Source: an uncultured Bryobacteraceae bacterium (GTDB taxonomy: Bacteria; Acidobacteriota; Terriglobia; Bryobacterales; Bryobacteraceae). Taken from it: 64,000 bases of DNA. Positions 19,523 to 29,529 of this stretch are shown here, piece by piece (the stretch's first letter is position 1; each line of letters starts with the position of its first letter). The position numbers and the translations under genes were made by a program. Under the pieces are notes generated by a model. That model was not told where the DNA came from and did no database searches. It saw only the letters and a program-made list of their open reading frames with translations. The stretch is from contig CALJAM010000006.1 of the NCBI GenBank assembly GCA_938027685.1, positions 62,001 to 126,000 on the forward strand, written 5' to 3'.

Positions 19523-22500
19523 TCAGAAGCTCAGACGCAGACCGAAACGGAAGACTCGCTCGTCGACGCCTTCGCGGCCGGTGTTCCGCACGCCCGTCAC
19601 TTCGAAGACGCCGCTACGGAACGAGCCGTCGGGGTACAGACGCAGACCGTCAATGTTGTTGCTCGGGTTGGCGAAGTGCGGCGTGTTGGTGGCGTTGAAC
19701 GCCTCGGCGCGGAACTGCAATCGCATGCGCTCGCCCAACCGGAACTGGCGGAAAAGACCCAGATCCAGATTCACCAGCCCGGGCCCGCGCAGCAGGTTGA
19801 AGCCCGCCGTCCCAAAACGCGGCTCGGTGACGGGCCGGAAAGCCGTCCAGTCGTAAAAAGCCTGGCCAGGCCCCACGCCGCCGAGCTTCTTCGGTTTGGG
19901 CTTTACGACGTCGGCGCGCTGGCTGTTGAAGGGGGCGTTCAACGGACCGCCCGAGCTGACCACGCTGAAGGGGTTGCCCTTGTAGGCCAGGAAGATCGCG
20001 TTGACCTGCCAGCCTCCAAGCAGCGCTGCCGGCGCGCCGGAGGTCGCCCACCGCTTGCCGCGTCCGAACGGAAGCTCGATGATGCTGACCGTGCTGAAGT
20101 TGTGCGGCTGGTCCCAACCGCACAGGGCACGGTTCAGGTGGAAGTACTCCGGTATCTTGATGGCTGGCGAGTCTCCGCTATTGTTGATACCAGCGATACT
20201 CATGCACTTCGACCACGTGTAGTTGACTGCCAGATGGTAGCCGCCACGCAGTCGCCGCTCCAAGGTGGCCTGCAAGGAGTCGTAGTGGCTGTTGCCCACC
20301 GGTCCCACGATCCGCGTTGAAGCAGTCCGGCCGAAGGCGCGGAAGAATGGCTGGCTGGCCCTGCCGCCGCCAGGCCACCCATAGTTCTGCTCGGCAAAAC
20401 CCAGGATGCCGTTCTGGCGAGTGGCAACGTAGCCGGCCTGCATGGTGAAGTCACCCAGCTTTTTCTGGAGCATGAAATTCCACGACTGGATGTACCCACG
20501 CTTGAAGCGATCCTCGAGCGTGTTGACGTCCACAGTGCCGGGAATGTCGACAATGCCGTTGCCCAGGTCGGGCTGCCGAACGGCGGGAATGCCGTTCCTC
20601 AGCAGGCCCGCCGGCTGATAGGGATTGGGGCCGGTAATGGTCAACGACAGCAGCATGGGGTGATTGGCGCGCATGGGCCGAGCGATGTTCCACGGGTCGA
20701 TCGTGATGCCGTAGCCGGCGCGGATCACGAAAGTCTCCGTGGCGCGGTAGGCGACACCCGCCCGCGGCGCAAACAGTTTCGTGCTGACCTCGACGCCGCA
20801 ATTGCGGGGCACGACTCCGACGCCGCAGACGTGCATCTTGTTTGTAGCCAGGTTGTAGCGCTCCAGACCGCGATCCGGACGGACGGGCATGGGGAAGTAC
20901 TCCCAGCGCGTTCCGAGGCTCATGGTCAGCCTGCGGCTAACCTGCCAGCGGTCGCGAACGTACATGCTGTACATCGAGGTCCGGGTCCCGTACTCATCCG
21001 GGAACTGGAAGATCTTGCCGATCGTGCCGGGCAGGCCCAGCAGGAAGTCGGCATAGCCGTTCCACTGGTTGGCCGCAGGCCCGCCGCGCGTCGTGGTTAC
21101 GTTCCCGCTGAAAGTGAATCCGCCCGAGCCGCCGTGGCTTCCACCGTAAAACTCAGGCTGCGTGTGATTCAGATGTTGGAAAGAGATTTCGGTGCCGAAG
21201 CGCACGTCGTGCGGGCCCCGCAGCCAGTTCACATTGGCCTGGTAGTTCCACTGCGGATCGCGGCGGTAGTAAGGCATGTACGCTTCGGTCTCGCCGATAG
21301 TCGTGTGGCCGCCGATGATGAAGCGCGGCCAACCGCCTTCGAACCGTCGCGGCCCATTCGTGCCCGGGATGCCCAGGAAATCCAGGCCAAGCTTCTCGTT
21401 GATTTCGGCCTGCTCGGCGTTCGTGGTCATCTTTGTGAACCCGAAATTCGCATCGAGGATGAAAGTCGGGCTGAAGACGTAAGTGCCTGCGATGGTCAGG
21501 CTGTTGGTGGCTCCCCAGCCTTTGCCCGGGTTATTGAAGACGCGCGTAACGTAGGGCCCGGCCAGGCGGCCAAAAACGCGTGCCACGAACTGATCATAGT
21601 TGAGGTAGCCGTACCGCCCGTACATGGTGAACTTGTCGCTGGCGTTCCAGTTGATCTTGGCGTCAATGATGTGACGATCGAAGGGCCAGCGCCCGCCGCC
21701 GTAGAAGTTATTGGTGAAACGGTCGGGGAACGTGGGCATGGGCGTCAGCTGGACCAGCTTGAGCACGATGGGTTCGAACCGCGCCGGAGGAATGATGTTG
21801 CCCGGGAACGGCGTGCGGCCCGCCCCTTCGGCATCGCCCGTGGCAGGGTCATAAATCGGGCGATCGGATTCGGTCATGATTCCCTTCCGCGTCAGTTCGG
21901 TAGGCACCGTGTAAAGACCGGCCGCGAACTGGCGGATCAGCGTGCCCTCGTGGCTCACGAAATAGAACAACTTGTTGCGCTTGATCGGACCGCCCAGGGT
22001 GCCGCCGAACTGGTTGAAGATATCCTTCGGATTGCGTTCGCCGGCCGGCGTGAAGAAGGGCTTCGCCTTCGTCTTGTTGTTGTTATTGAACCAGAAGGCC
22101 GATCCGTGCAGCTCGTTGGTGCCGCTCTTGATTTGCACGTTAATCGCGACGCCGCCCGCCAGCCCCTGCTCGGCGTCGAAGCTGTTGGTGACGACGTTGA
22201 CCGTTTCGATCGCCTCCAGCGCGGGCACATAGGCCGTGATGTGCGGCAGCCAGATGTTGTACTGCGTGGCGCCGTCCAGCCTCACGTTGTTCGAGGCGGC
22301 GACGGTGCCGTTGGCCTCGAACATCAAGGAGCGCGACGGATTGGACGGCACTGAGTGCGCGTTGCGCGGCTGCGTGAAGCCGGGCAGCGTCGCCAGTATG
22401 TGCTGGTAGTTGCGGCCAGGCGGCACCGGCAGATTCTCCAGCGTCTGCCCGGCGACCTCCGCACGGACTTCGGCCCGATCGGTTTGCAGAACCGCCGCGC

Positions 22501-22903
22501 TGGCGGCTACGGTCACGCTTTCCGTCACCGCGCCTACCGCCAGTGTCGCGTCCACGCGGGAGATGCTATTGATCGTGACGATGACGTCACTTCGAGTGTA
22601 GGTCTGAAAGCCGCTCTTGGAAACGCGAACCTCATAGGTTCCAGTGGGCAGGTTGGGAAAGCTGTAACCTCCCACCTCGTTGGTGGTGGTGGTGCGACTC
22701 AGGCCCGTTTCGCGATGCGTGACGACGACCGTCGCGTCCGGAACCGGCGCCTGGGTCGGGTCAGTAACGTTTCCCACAATGGACCCGTACAGAACCTGCG
22801 CCGCGGCCGGTGTCGGCAACAGCACCGCCAACACCGCGCAGCCAATCACGAACAAGCTCAACGCCCGATGCTTCCTCGCCCGGGCGGCAGCGTACATGTT
22901 CAT
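19523..22903 (-). CDS. TonB-dependent receptor / Oar-like protein with N-terminal carboxypeptidase regulatory-like domain
   Basis: Likely start MNMYAAARARKHR at 22903; LYGSIVGNVTDPTQAPVPDATVVVTHRETGLSRTTTTNEVGGYSFPNLPTGTYEVRVSKSGF; RFGLRLSF C-terminus. Confidence 0.9.
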   Translation of the reverse strand: MNMYAAARARKHRALSLFVIGCAVLAVLLPTPAAAQVLYGSIVGNVTDPTQAPVPDATVVVTHRETGLSRTTTTNEVGGYSFPNLPTGTYEVRVSKSGFQTYTRSDVIVTINSISRVDATLAVGAVTESVTVAASAAVLQTDRAEVRAEVAGQTLENLPVPPGRNYQHILATLPGFTQPRNAHSVPSNPSRSLMFEANGTVAASNNVRLDGATQYNIWLPHITAYVPALEAIETVNVVTNSFDAEQGLAGGVAINVQIKSGTNELHGSAFWFNNNNKTKAKPFFTPAGERNPKDIFNQFGGTLGGPIKRNKLFYFVSHEGTLIRQFAAGLYTVPTELTRKGIMTESDRPIYDPATGDAEGAGRTPFPGNIIPPARFEPIVLKLVQLTPMPTFPDRFTNNFYGGGRWPFDRHIIDAKINWNASDKFTMYGRYGYLNYDQFVARVFGRLAGPYVTRVFNNPGKGWGATNSLTIAGTYVFSPTFILDANFGFTKMTTNAEQAEINEKLGLDFLGIPGTNGPRRFEGGWPRFIIGGHTTIGETEAYMPYYRRDPQWNYQANVNWLRGPHDVRFGTEISFQHLNHTQPEFYGGSHGGSGGFTFSGNVTTTRGGPAANQWNGYADFLLGLPGTIGKIFQFPDEYGTRTSMYSMYVRDRWQVSRRLTMSLGTRWEYFPMPVRPDRGLERYNLATNKMHVCGVGVVPRNCGVEVSTKLFAPRAGVAYRATETFVIRAGYGITIDPWNIARPMRANHPMLLSLTITGPNPYQPAGLLRNGIPAVRQPDLGNGIVDIPGTVDVNTLEDRFKRGYIQSWNFMLQKKLGDFTMQAGYVATRQNGILGFAEQNYGWPGGGRASQPFFRAFGRTASTRIVGPVGNSHYDSLQATLERRLRGGYHLAVNYTWSKCMSIAGINNSGDSPAIKIPEYFHLNRALCGWDQPHNFSTVSIIELPFGRGKRWATSGAPAALLGGWQVNAIFLAYKGNPFSVVSSGGPLNAPFNSQRADVVKPKPKKLGGVGPGQAFYDWTAFRPVTEPRFGTAGFNLLRGPGLVNLDLGLFRQFRLGERMRLQFRAEAFNATNTPHFANPSNNIDGLRLYPDGSFRSGVFEVTGVRNTGREGVDERVFRFGLRLSF

Positions 22904-22989
22904 CCTCGACCCCCGGAAGAAAGAAGTTTGGTTGGGCGGCGAGTATATCCCTCGCGCCAGCAGGAGCAACCCCTGCTCACCCGCGTTTC

Positions 22990-23018
22990 ACTATATCACA
23001 GATCGTAACTGTCGGCAA
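22990..23018 (-). promoter_or_regulatory. Sigma70-like promoter TTGCCG-17-TATAGT
   Basis: Minus strand TTGCCG (23018-23013), 17-nt spacer, TATAGT (22995-22990), upstream of the 22903 start. Confidence 0.55.
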
Positions 23019-23082
23019 CAGGGAATCGTGCGAGCGACGGACAAGTGGGCAAGGGGCGCCGAGCGAAAAAGACCGTGACGCT

Positions 23083-24201
23083 TCAGTCGCCGAAGGCCCG
23101 GCGAGGCGCGAGCACCCGCCAGCTCAGCCAGGCGCCCATCACTCTCCAGTACCTCCATTGCGTCCGCACGACCGAAAGCGCCAGCATCAGCAGGATGAAC
23201 GCAACCGCGACGACGGCCGTCTGGCCGATGGTCAGGTTCTCCTTCCAAAACCAAAACCAGCGTCCGTACATGAGCTCGATGTGCACCCAATAGACCAGCA
23301 ACGAGGTGAGGCCGAATTGCCGAACCCAGCTCCAACGATCTCGCACCACGTAGCTCATCCAGACGTACGCGAAGGCCAGCATCAGCAAAATGACACCCAG
23401 CTTGATGAGGATGAGGAGCGGGCTGTCCAGCCAAAAATCGGAGCCGGGATAAATGGAGTAGGGAATGTTGGCAAAATACTGACCGCCCAGGATCAGTGCG
23501 AACCCGAACACCGCGCTCCATTGCATGAGGCGCTCGATCTGCTCGAGCCGCACCAGCTTGAGGATGCTCCCTGCGCTTAGGCCGAAAGCGACGAAACTCG
23601 CCCAGGGGAAGAACGCGAAGTAGTAGTAATCGGGCGCCAGATAGGCCTTGACGAGCGGCGGTACACCCGACCAGTTCAGCCGCGAAACCAGCGGCGAGCA
23701 CAGAGCGATCGCCAAACCTGCCGCAGCCCCAAGTCGTGCGCGATCCGCCGTACTCCACAGGGCCAGCGGCGAAAGCACCGCGACCGCCAATCCCATCGCG
23801 TTCAGGATGTCCACCTTCAACAGGTCCGTCCAGGGGCTGGTAGGCCAGGCGAACAGCCACAACTGCAGCCGGAACAGGAACGCCAGCGCGAACAGGTAGC
23901 CCGCGCGTTTCAAGCTTGCCCGCCAGCGTGCCAGCGGAGGCAGACCCTTGCGCTCGCGATTGTCCATCAGGAACGCCAGCGTTACACCGACCAGGAAGAG
24001 AAAAATCGCCGGCGGCATTCCACCGACGAACTGCGACAGCACATAGGGACCGCTGGTCCGCAGTTCGGGCTTGGTAAACGAGTGGAATGCATGGCCCTGG
24101 ATCATGATCACGGCGGCCAGGCCACGCAACCAATCCAGATAGGCCAGACGAGGAGAACCGGCAGGAGATGCGGAGTTCATCGATGGGTACTTGGGCACCA
24201 T
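23083..24201 (-). CDS. Multi-TM acyltransferase, heparan-alpha-glucosaminide N-acetyltransferase-like
   Basis: RLAYLDWLRGLAAVIMIQGHAFHSFTKPE...GGMPPAIFLFLVGVTLAFLMDNRERKG, multiple TM helices. Confidence 0.75.
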   Translation of the reverse strand: MVPKYPSMNSASPAGSPRLAYLDWLRGLAAVIMIQGHAFHSFTKPELRTSGPYVLSQFVGGMPPAIFLFLVGVTLAFLMDNRERKGLPPLARWRASLKRAGYLFALAFLFRLQLWLFAWPTSPWTDLLKVDILNAMGLAVAVLSPLALWSTADRARLGAAAGLAIALCSPLVSRLNWSGVPPLVKAYLAPDYYYFAFFPWASFVAFGLSAGSILKLVRLEQIERLMQWSAVFGFALILGGQYFANIPYSIYPGSDFWLDSPLLILIKLGVILLMLAFAYVWMSYVVRDRWSWVRQFGLTSLLVYWVHIELMYGRWFWFWKENLTIGQTAVVAVAFILLMLALSVVRTQWRYWRVMGAWLSWRVLAPRRAFGD

Positions 24202-24219
24202 TTTAGCGCAGCCGGCCGC

Positions 24220-24906
24220 CTACTTTTGGGGATACTCGCGCCGCACGCCCTGTGGCAGTTTGAGCCGGCAGTCGGCATCCGAAAGGCCGGTGTTCAGCCG
24301 GATGTCGCGATAGCGGATCAGATAATAGTCACCGCCGGGTTGCCAGAAACGCTGCTGCACAGGATAACCCGCATCCTCCGGGATCCACAGCTCGATCTTC
24401 TCAACCTGTTCCCGCACTCTGGGGGACTTCGGCTCCAGTTGCAGCCGGACAACGCGCCGGCCGTCCAGCCGTTCCTCGCCCCCCAAGGCGATCGCGTAAT
24501 TCTTTTCCAGCTCGCGTCGCCGCGTGCCGAAACCGAGCAGGGAGAACTGATCCACCAGGGCCCGGTTCTTGCCCAGATCGTAAATCTGCACGGTCTGGAT
24601 TTTTGGGTAGTAGATCTGCGCGGTCGTGCCTTCCAGCGCGATCGCCCGCGAGTCGGGCGACACGATCTCTACCTTCATCAAGGCGCGGTTGCTGGCCCTT
24701 TTCATCCAGATCGTGCCGCTCTCCTGGCTGGACTCCGAGAGCACCGCCGTGTAGACCACCTTGGTGAGTCGCGCGGTTATATCGCGGAAGCCGGCCGCAT
24801 CGCGGTCCATGCGCTCGAGGATTGCGTCCAACTCCCGCGGGGCAGGCTGGGCCGCGGACAGAAGGGCGGCGAAGGCCGCGAATCGGACGGGGAAGCGCTT
24901 CTTCAT
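24220..24906 (-). CDS. LolA-like outer-membrane lipoprotein carrier protein
   Basis: LDAILERMDRDAAGFRDITARLTKVVYTAVLSESSQESGTIWMKRASNRALMKVE. Confidence 0.75.
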   Translation of the reverse strand: MKKRFPVRFAAFAALLSAAQPAPRELDAILERMDRDAAGFRDITARLTKVVYTAVLSESSQESGTIWMKRASNRALMKVEIVSPDSRAIALEGTTAQIYYPKIQTVQIYDLGKNRALVDQFSLLGFGTRRRELEKNYAIALGGEERLDGRRVVRLQLEPKSPRVREQVEKIELWIPEDAGYPVQQRFWQPGGDYYLIRYRDIRLNTGLSDADCRLKLPQGVRREYPQK

Positions 24907-25295
24907 GGGGTGTGTGCGGGTGCGCGCTCCGTGGCGGCAAAAGCGACGAAGCCGCGAATCTCCTGCTCGGAATCCGTGATGGGCTCGAGCCGCACGATCG
25001 ATAGCTTCTCGCCGGTCTGGAAGCTCAGCAAATCTTGCGCCTTCCGCAGGCGCTGGTCCTCGGGAACGCCTGCCAACAGCTCCGCCTCGATCCAGAAAAT
25101 AAGGGCGCCGCGCTCGGCTGGAAGCACGGCGATGCGGCTGGCCCGCGGGACGCGAGGCTGGTCGCGAAACCAGTCACGCGGAGTAAGAAAAATGAAACTC
25201 AGGATGAGCGCCACCATGACGTCGTACTGCCAGCCCGCACGCGGATAATCCCACAGTATGAAGCGCTTCAGGCCCTCCCATGCCGAGGCCCGCAT
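24903..25295 (-). CDS. Hypothetical membrane protein
   Basis: Start MRASAWEGLKRF; one TM helix (YDVMVALILSFIFL); 4-bp overlap with the LolA-like gene. Confidence 0.6.
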   Translation of the reverse strand: MRASAWEGLKRFILWDYPRAGWQYDVMVALILSFIFLTPRDWFRDQPRVPRASRIAVLPAERGALIFWIEAELLAGVPEDQRLRKAQDLLSFQTGEKLSIVRLEPITDSEQEIRGFVAFAATERAPAHTP

Positions 25296-25341
25296 ACTCC
25301 CATCAGTGTAACCCAGCCGGGCGCCTTCCCCGCCCTGCGGG

Positions 25342-26304
25342 TCAGACCTCCCGCGCAATCGAGACTACGTCGCTGAAGAGCCCGTAGGCCGTCTGTTCCA
25401 CACCGGGCGCCAGCGACATTACGCCGATAGTTCCCATCAGATCCGTGCGAAGGAGCAGCAGGTTGGAGGTTCCGCGCGTGCCCGCCAGCGGGTCAGTCAC
25501 CGGGAGGACCTCCGCTCGCACGCGCAGGCTGACGCCCCGCGGTGTGAGCTTGGCGCGGCTCACCAGCCGCACCGTCTTGCCTTTGCGCGCCAGTTCCGCG
25601 ACCCGGGCGGGCGTCAGGCGCCCGATACCTCTCGCCGGCACCTGCAGCGGCGTTACTCCCGCATCCATGAGGACGTTCGCCAGCGCCGCAGTCTTGGCAG
25701 CGGCGTCCCACCCGTCCACGTCGTAACGGGCGTCGGTCTCGGTGATTCCCAGTCTGCGCGCCCGCTCGATGCCTTCCTCGAGGGTGCATCCCCCTGCCAT
25801 GGCCTCGATGACGACCGTCGTCGTCGAGTTGAGGACGCCTGTGAACCCGAGCACGCGGACCCCAGGTAGGGTATAGCGGACGAGGTTGAAGACTGGGGTT
25901 CCATCCATCACCGTGGCTTCGAATCGAAACTGAACCCCGGCGGCCTCCGCCTCCCGCCTCAATGCCGGCCAGGCGTGGGCGATCGGCCCTTTGTTGGCGG
26001 TCACCACGTGCATCCCACGGGCGAAGGCGGCGCGGATCTGAGAGATGGCCGGCTCGCCGGTCAGTGGATTCAGAGGGGTGACTTCCACCATGAGATCGGC
26101 CTTGCTGCGCTCGAGGAACTCCTCGACGGAGCGCGCCGGGGGGCCGAAGTCCGGCTCGAGCGGCAGGCCCTTTTCACTCAAGGCAGTGCCGTGCCGAGCT
26201 GTGTGGATCCCGGTGATGCGAAAGGGGAAGGCGGCACGCTTGCTCTCCAGCAACCGCGCAAAGGCCCTTCCCACCCGACCGTACCCGACCAGCGCCAGCT
26301 TCAC
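25342..26304 (-). CDS. Homoserine dehydrogenase
   Basis: MKLALVGYGRVGRAFARLLES; VVTANKGPIAHAW; FEATVMDGTPVFNL; GFTGVLNSTTTVVIEAM; DARYDVDGWDAAAKTAALANVLM. Confidence 0.9.
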   Translation of the reverse strand: MKLALVGYGRVGRAFARLLESKRAAFPFRITGIHTARHGTALSEKGLPLEPDFGPPARSVEEFLERSKADLMVEVTPLNPLTGEPAISQIRAAFARGMHVVTANKGPIAHAWPALRREAEAAGVQFRFEATVMDGTPVFNLVRYTLPGVRVLGFTGVLNSTTTVVIEAMAGGCTLEEGIERARRLGITETDARYDVDGWDAAAKTAALANVLMDAGVTPLQVPARGIGRLTPARVAELARKGKTVRLVSRAKLTPRGVSLRVRAEVLPVTDPLAGTRGTSNLLLLRTDLMGTIGVMSLAPGVEQTAYGLFSDVVSIAREV

Positions 26305-26307
26305 GCC

Positions 26308-26721
26308 CTACTCGCCCATCACCTTGATGATCACCCGCTTGGGGCGCTGCCCGTCGAACTCCGCGTAGTAGATCTGCTGCCAGGGACCCAGATCCAGACG
26401 CCCCTTGGTGACCGGCACGATCACCTGGTGGTGCACCAGCAGGCTCTTCAAGTGAGCGTCGCCGTTCGTCTCCCCCGTGCGGTGGTGACGATAATCGCGG
26501 CGGAATGGAGCCAGCTTCTCCAGCCATTCGTCGATGTCCGCCAACAGGCCGTCCTCGGCGTCGTTGACCCACACGCCGGCCGTGATGTGCATCGCCGAAA
26601 CGAGAATCATTCCCTCCTGGATGCCGCTCTTGCGCAGGGCGGCATCGACCTGGGAGGTGATGTTGATGTACTCGCGGTGTTCCCTGGTGTTGAAGGTCAG
26701 ATACTCCGTGTGAAAACGCAT
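26308..26721 (-). CDS. Secondary thiamine-phosphate synthase family protein (YjbQ/UPF0047)
   Basis: [30 protein letters not shown]...[48 protein letters not shown]. Confidence 0.92.
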   Translation of the reverse strand: MRFHTEYLTFNTREHREYINITSQVDAALRKSGIQEGMILVSAMHITAGVWVNDAEDGLLADIDEWLEKLAPFRRDYRHHRTGETNGDAHLKSLLVHHQVIVPVTKGRLDLGPWQQIYYAEFDGQRPKRVIIKVMGE

Positions 26722-26764
26722 CAGCCCGATCATACTGCATCGGGCTGTGCGAGGGGGTTGGGGT

Positions 26765-26838
26765 GCCGGGGAGGTTTTTGCTTCAGGGGTCTTTAGGTTG
26801 GAGGTTAGTCTCGCTTTGGTGGGAGTTGCCTCCCCGGC
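26765..26838. repeat. Perfect 10-bp inverted repeat with 54-nt spacing in the intergenic region
   Basis: GCCGGGGAGG (26765-26774) and CCTCCCCGGC (26829-26838). Confidence 0.6.
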
Positions 26839-27007
26839 CTACTTCCAATTTTAGAAGGTCGCCCCACCGAATGCAACAAAAAATTGTAGGCCCAAGCCCA
26901 GCGTCGGCCCTTTTTGATGTATCTCATTGAAAATAAAGGAAAAATTTTCGGTCGACCCCTCCGATAGAGGCCCTCGCCCAGCGATACAATGCCTTTGGGG
27001 AGGATTC

Positions 27008-28255
27008 ATGGAACACCAGAAAGACGCCCTCGCCGGCCTCCGGCCACCCACGGCGGTGCTGACGCGGGGGTTCGACCCGCGACTTTCGGTCGGCAGTGCA
27101 CGCCCGGCTGTTTTTCGCAGCTCCACCTACGTCTTCACCAGCCCCGAGGCCGCCGAGCGGGCCTTCCAGATCGCAAGCGGACGGGCGGATCCGCTGCCCG
27201 GTGAGGACATCGAGCTCATCTACTCCAGGATCTCGCACCCCAACGCCGAAATCCTCGAGGATCAAATCGTCCCGCTGGAAGCGGGCGCGCGCGAGGCCGC
27301 CGTCTTCAATTCCGGCATGGCCGCCATCATGACGGCCCTCCTCACCTTCCTCAAGCCCGGCGACTCGCTCATTTATACGATGCCCAACTATGGAGGCACC
27401 CGCCACCTGATCCGCGAGTTCCTGGAGCCCTTCCAGATCCGCTCCATTCCCGTGCTCGCCGGGCAGTGGTCCGAAATGGAGCAGGCCATGGCCTCAGCGC
27501 AGCGACTCAGGGTTGTCTTTATCGAGACGCCCGCCAATCCCACGCTCGTGATGACCGACATTGCACGGACAGCCGAGGCTGCCGCCCGGCATCCGGACCG
27601 ACCGCTCGTCATGGTCGACAACACATTTCTCGGCCCGACCTTCCAGCACCCTCTGCGCCTCGGCGCGGACCTCGTGATCTACTCGGCGACGAAATATCTT
27701 TCCGGCTTCAGCGACATGCTGGCCGGCGTTGCACTCGCCTCTGACCCGGAACTGATCCGCCGCATGCGCGCCCGGCGCATCCTTTTCGGGAACATCCTCC
27801 AGCCGGACGAGTGCTGGTTGCTGGACGGACGGCTCCCCACCGTTCCCCTGCGCATGAACCGGCAGAGCAAGAACGCTCAGCGCATCGCTGAACGCCTGGT
27901 CGAGCACCCGATGGTCCGCACCCTACACTACCCGACGTTGTTCACCGACGCCGAACAGATCAAGATCCGCCTGGCGCAGTGCGAGCAGCCGGGCGCCATC
28001 TTTTCGATGGAGCTGGAAGGCGGCCGCCGAGGCGCCTTCGAGTTCCTGCGACGGTTGAAGATCGCGCGCAACGCGGTCTCGCTGGGCGGAGTCGAAACGC
28101 TGGCCTGTCATCCCCGCACCACAACCCACTCCAGCCTCTCCGAGGAGGAACTCGACCGCTGCGGAATCACCGACGGGCTGGTCCGCATCTCGGTGGGCAT
28201 TGAGGACTGGCACGATCTGCTCGAGGACTTCCGCCAGGCGCTGGATGGGATTTGA
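27008..28255 (+). CDS. Cystathionine gamma-synthase family PLP-dependent enzyme
   Basis: AAVFNSGMAAIMTALLTFL; VFIETPANPTLVMTDIA; VMVDNTFLGPTFQHPLRLGADLVIYSATKYLSGFSDMLAGV. Confidence 0.93.
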   Translation: MEHQKDALAGLRPPTAVLTRGFDPRLSVGSARPAVFRSSTYVFTSPEAAERAFQIASGRADPLPGEDIELIYSRISHPNAEILEDQIVPLEAGAREAAVFNSGMAAIMTALLTFLKPGDSLIYTMPNYGGTRHLIREFLEPFQIRSIPVLAGQWSEMEQAMASAQRLRVVFIETPANPTLVMTDIARTAEAAARHPDRPLVMVDNTFLGPTFQHPLRLGADLVIYSATKYLSGFSDMLAGVALASDPELIRRMRARRILFGNILQPDECWLLDGRLPTVPLRMNRQSKNAQRIAERLVEHPMVRTLHYPTLFTDAEQIKIRLAQCEQPGAIFSMELEGGRRGAFEFLRRLKIARNAVSLGGVETLACHPRTTTHSSLSEEELDRCGITDGLVRISVGIEDWHDLLEDFRQALDGI

Positions 28256-28280
28256 AGGGGGCGGGGAAAGGCGAAAGGTC

Positions 28281-29519
28281 TCAGCCCGCCGGCGGAACTT
28301 TAAGTGCGGGCTCGCGCGTCACGATCAGCGGTTCCAGACGAGCGAAGATCGACTCGATTCCCGCGCGCAACGCCTCCGGGTTGTCGAGCCATACCTGTAT
28401 TTCCGGGTCCTTCGGTCTGCCTCGGCCGTGCACCAGCAAGTTGCGCAGCTCCGTAAGGCGCCGGAAAGGCTCCCGGATCTCCGCCGGGCCAAGCATGCCC
28501 TCACGGATGGCTTTCTTGATCGCTTCGCGTTCCTCGATATCATCCGGATTAGCCCAAGGACCGCCTAGCGCCGTGATGACCGCTTCCTGAAGCAACGTGA
28601 CGGCACGGACCAGATCACCGCGCTCCCAAGCGGCACGCGCCAGCAGGTACTGGCGTTGGCCCGGCGTCGTGGCCTTCACGCGATCCAGCACCCGTTGCAA
28701 CGGAACGGTCAACAATCGCGCCGGCCCGGGCAGCCCGTGCTTCAGCACTGAACGCGCCTGGTTGAGCTGGTTCACCGCCTGCCCGAAGCGGCAGACCTGC
28801 TCATAAAAAGAAGCCTTGCGCAAGGCGACGACCAAGTCCTCCGGAAGGCCCGCCCCGGCCAACTCATGGGCCAGCGCGCCGTAATCGCCTCCTCCCTCGA
28901 AGCGAGCCACCGCTCGCGCCCAGTCCGAGATCGCCAGCAGGCCGGAGAGCTCCAGCACCGGCGCCGCATCGTCCACCCTCATATCCAGCGCTCCGTAGTA
29001 AACGCCGCGCACGCGCGCGCCGCGAACCGAGCCCACCAACACGGCGCTCACCAAGCCCAACATAGGCAGATGACGCAGGCCGTGGGTGACGTCCAGCGCG
29101 ACCTCGTCCCCCTGGCTGACCTGCTCGGCGATCCGCTCGAGAATCTCGGTCTGCTCATCCTGCGAACGCCCGTAAGGGATGCGCACCAGACGGACTTCGT
29201 ACCCAAGGCGCTCGCCGAGCATGAGGGCGGCCACGTCGAGGTCCTCTTGTGGAGTTCGGTCCGCGCGGCCCTCGGCTTCGAGCCGGCGTCTGATGGCCGC
29301 CTCCCGCCCACACGCTTCGGCCAGATCGAGCAGCGTGTGCCACATGCTGCCCGCGGTGCCGAGGATCGCGAGCCTCTGCGGCTTCAGCCGTCCGGCCAGC
29401 GCCAATCCGAAGAACGCCGCCTCGACCTGCTCCCCGTCAGCAAAGCGGTACCGCGCGCGGACGTAGCCGTCCTGACCTTGCGGCACGCGGCCCAAAAAGC
29501 TGACCTGCACCAGCGCCAT
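28281..29519 (-). CDS. csx2: Csx2/TM1812 (TIGR02221-like) CRISPR-associated CARF-HEPN protein
   Basis: VSFLGRVPQGQDGYVRARYRFADGE...LAILGTAGSMWHTLLDL; GDEVALDVTHGLRHLPMLGL; HEPN-like LRNLLVHGR (Rx4H); last gene of the csm operon. Confidence 0.85.
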   Translation of the reverse strand: MALVQVSFLGRVPQGQDGYVRARYRFADGEQVEAAFFGLALAGRLKPQRLAILGTAGSMWHTLLDLAEACGREAAIRRRLEAEGRADRTPQEDLDVAALMLGERLGYEVRLVRIPYGRSQDEQTEILERIAEQVSQGDEVALDVTHGLRHLPMLGLVSAVLVGSVRGARVRGVYYGALDMRVDDAAPVLELSGLLAISDWARAVARFEGGGDYGALAHELAGAGLPEDLVVALRKASFYEQVCRFGQAVNQLNQARSVLKHGLPGPARLLTVPLQRVLDRVKATTPGQRQYLLARAAWERGDLVRAVTLLQEAVITALGGPWANPDDIEEREAIKKAIREGMLGPAEIREPFRRLTELRNLLVHGRGRPKDPEIQVWLDNPEALRAGIESIFARLEPLIVTREPALKVPPAG

Positions 29520-29529
29520 CGCCCATCTC

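Noticed and set aside
20660-22354. 564-aa plus-strand ORF
   Set aside because: Antisense shadow of the TonB-type receptor, which has clear domain structure and its own promoter and terminator
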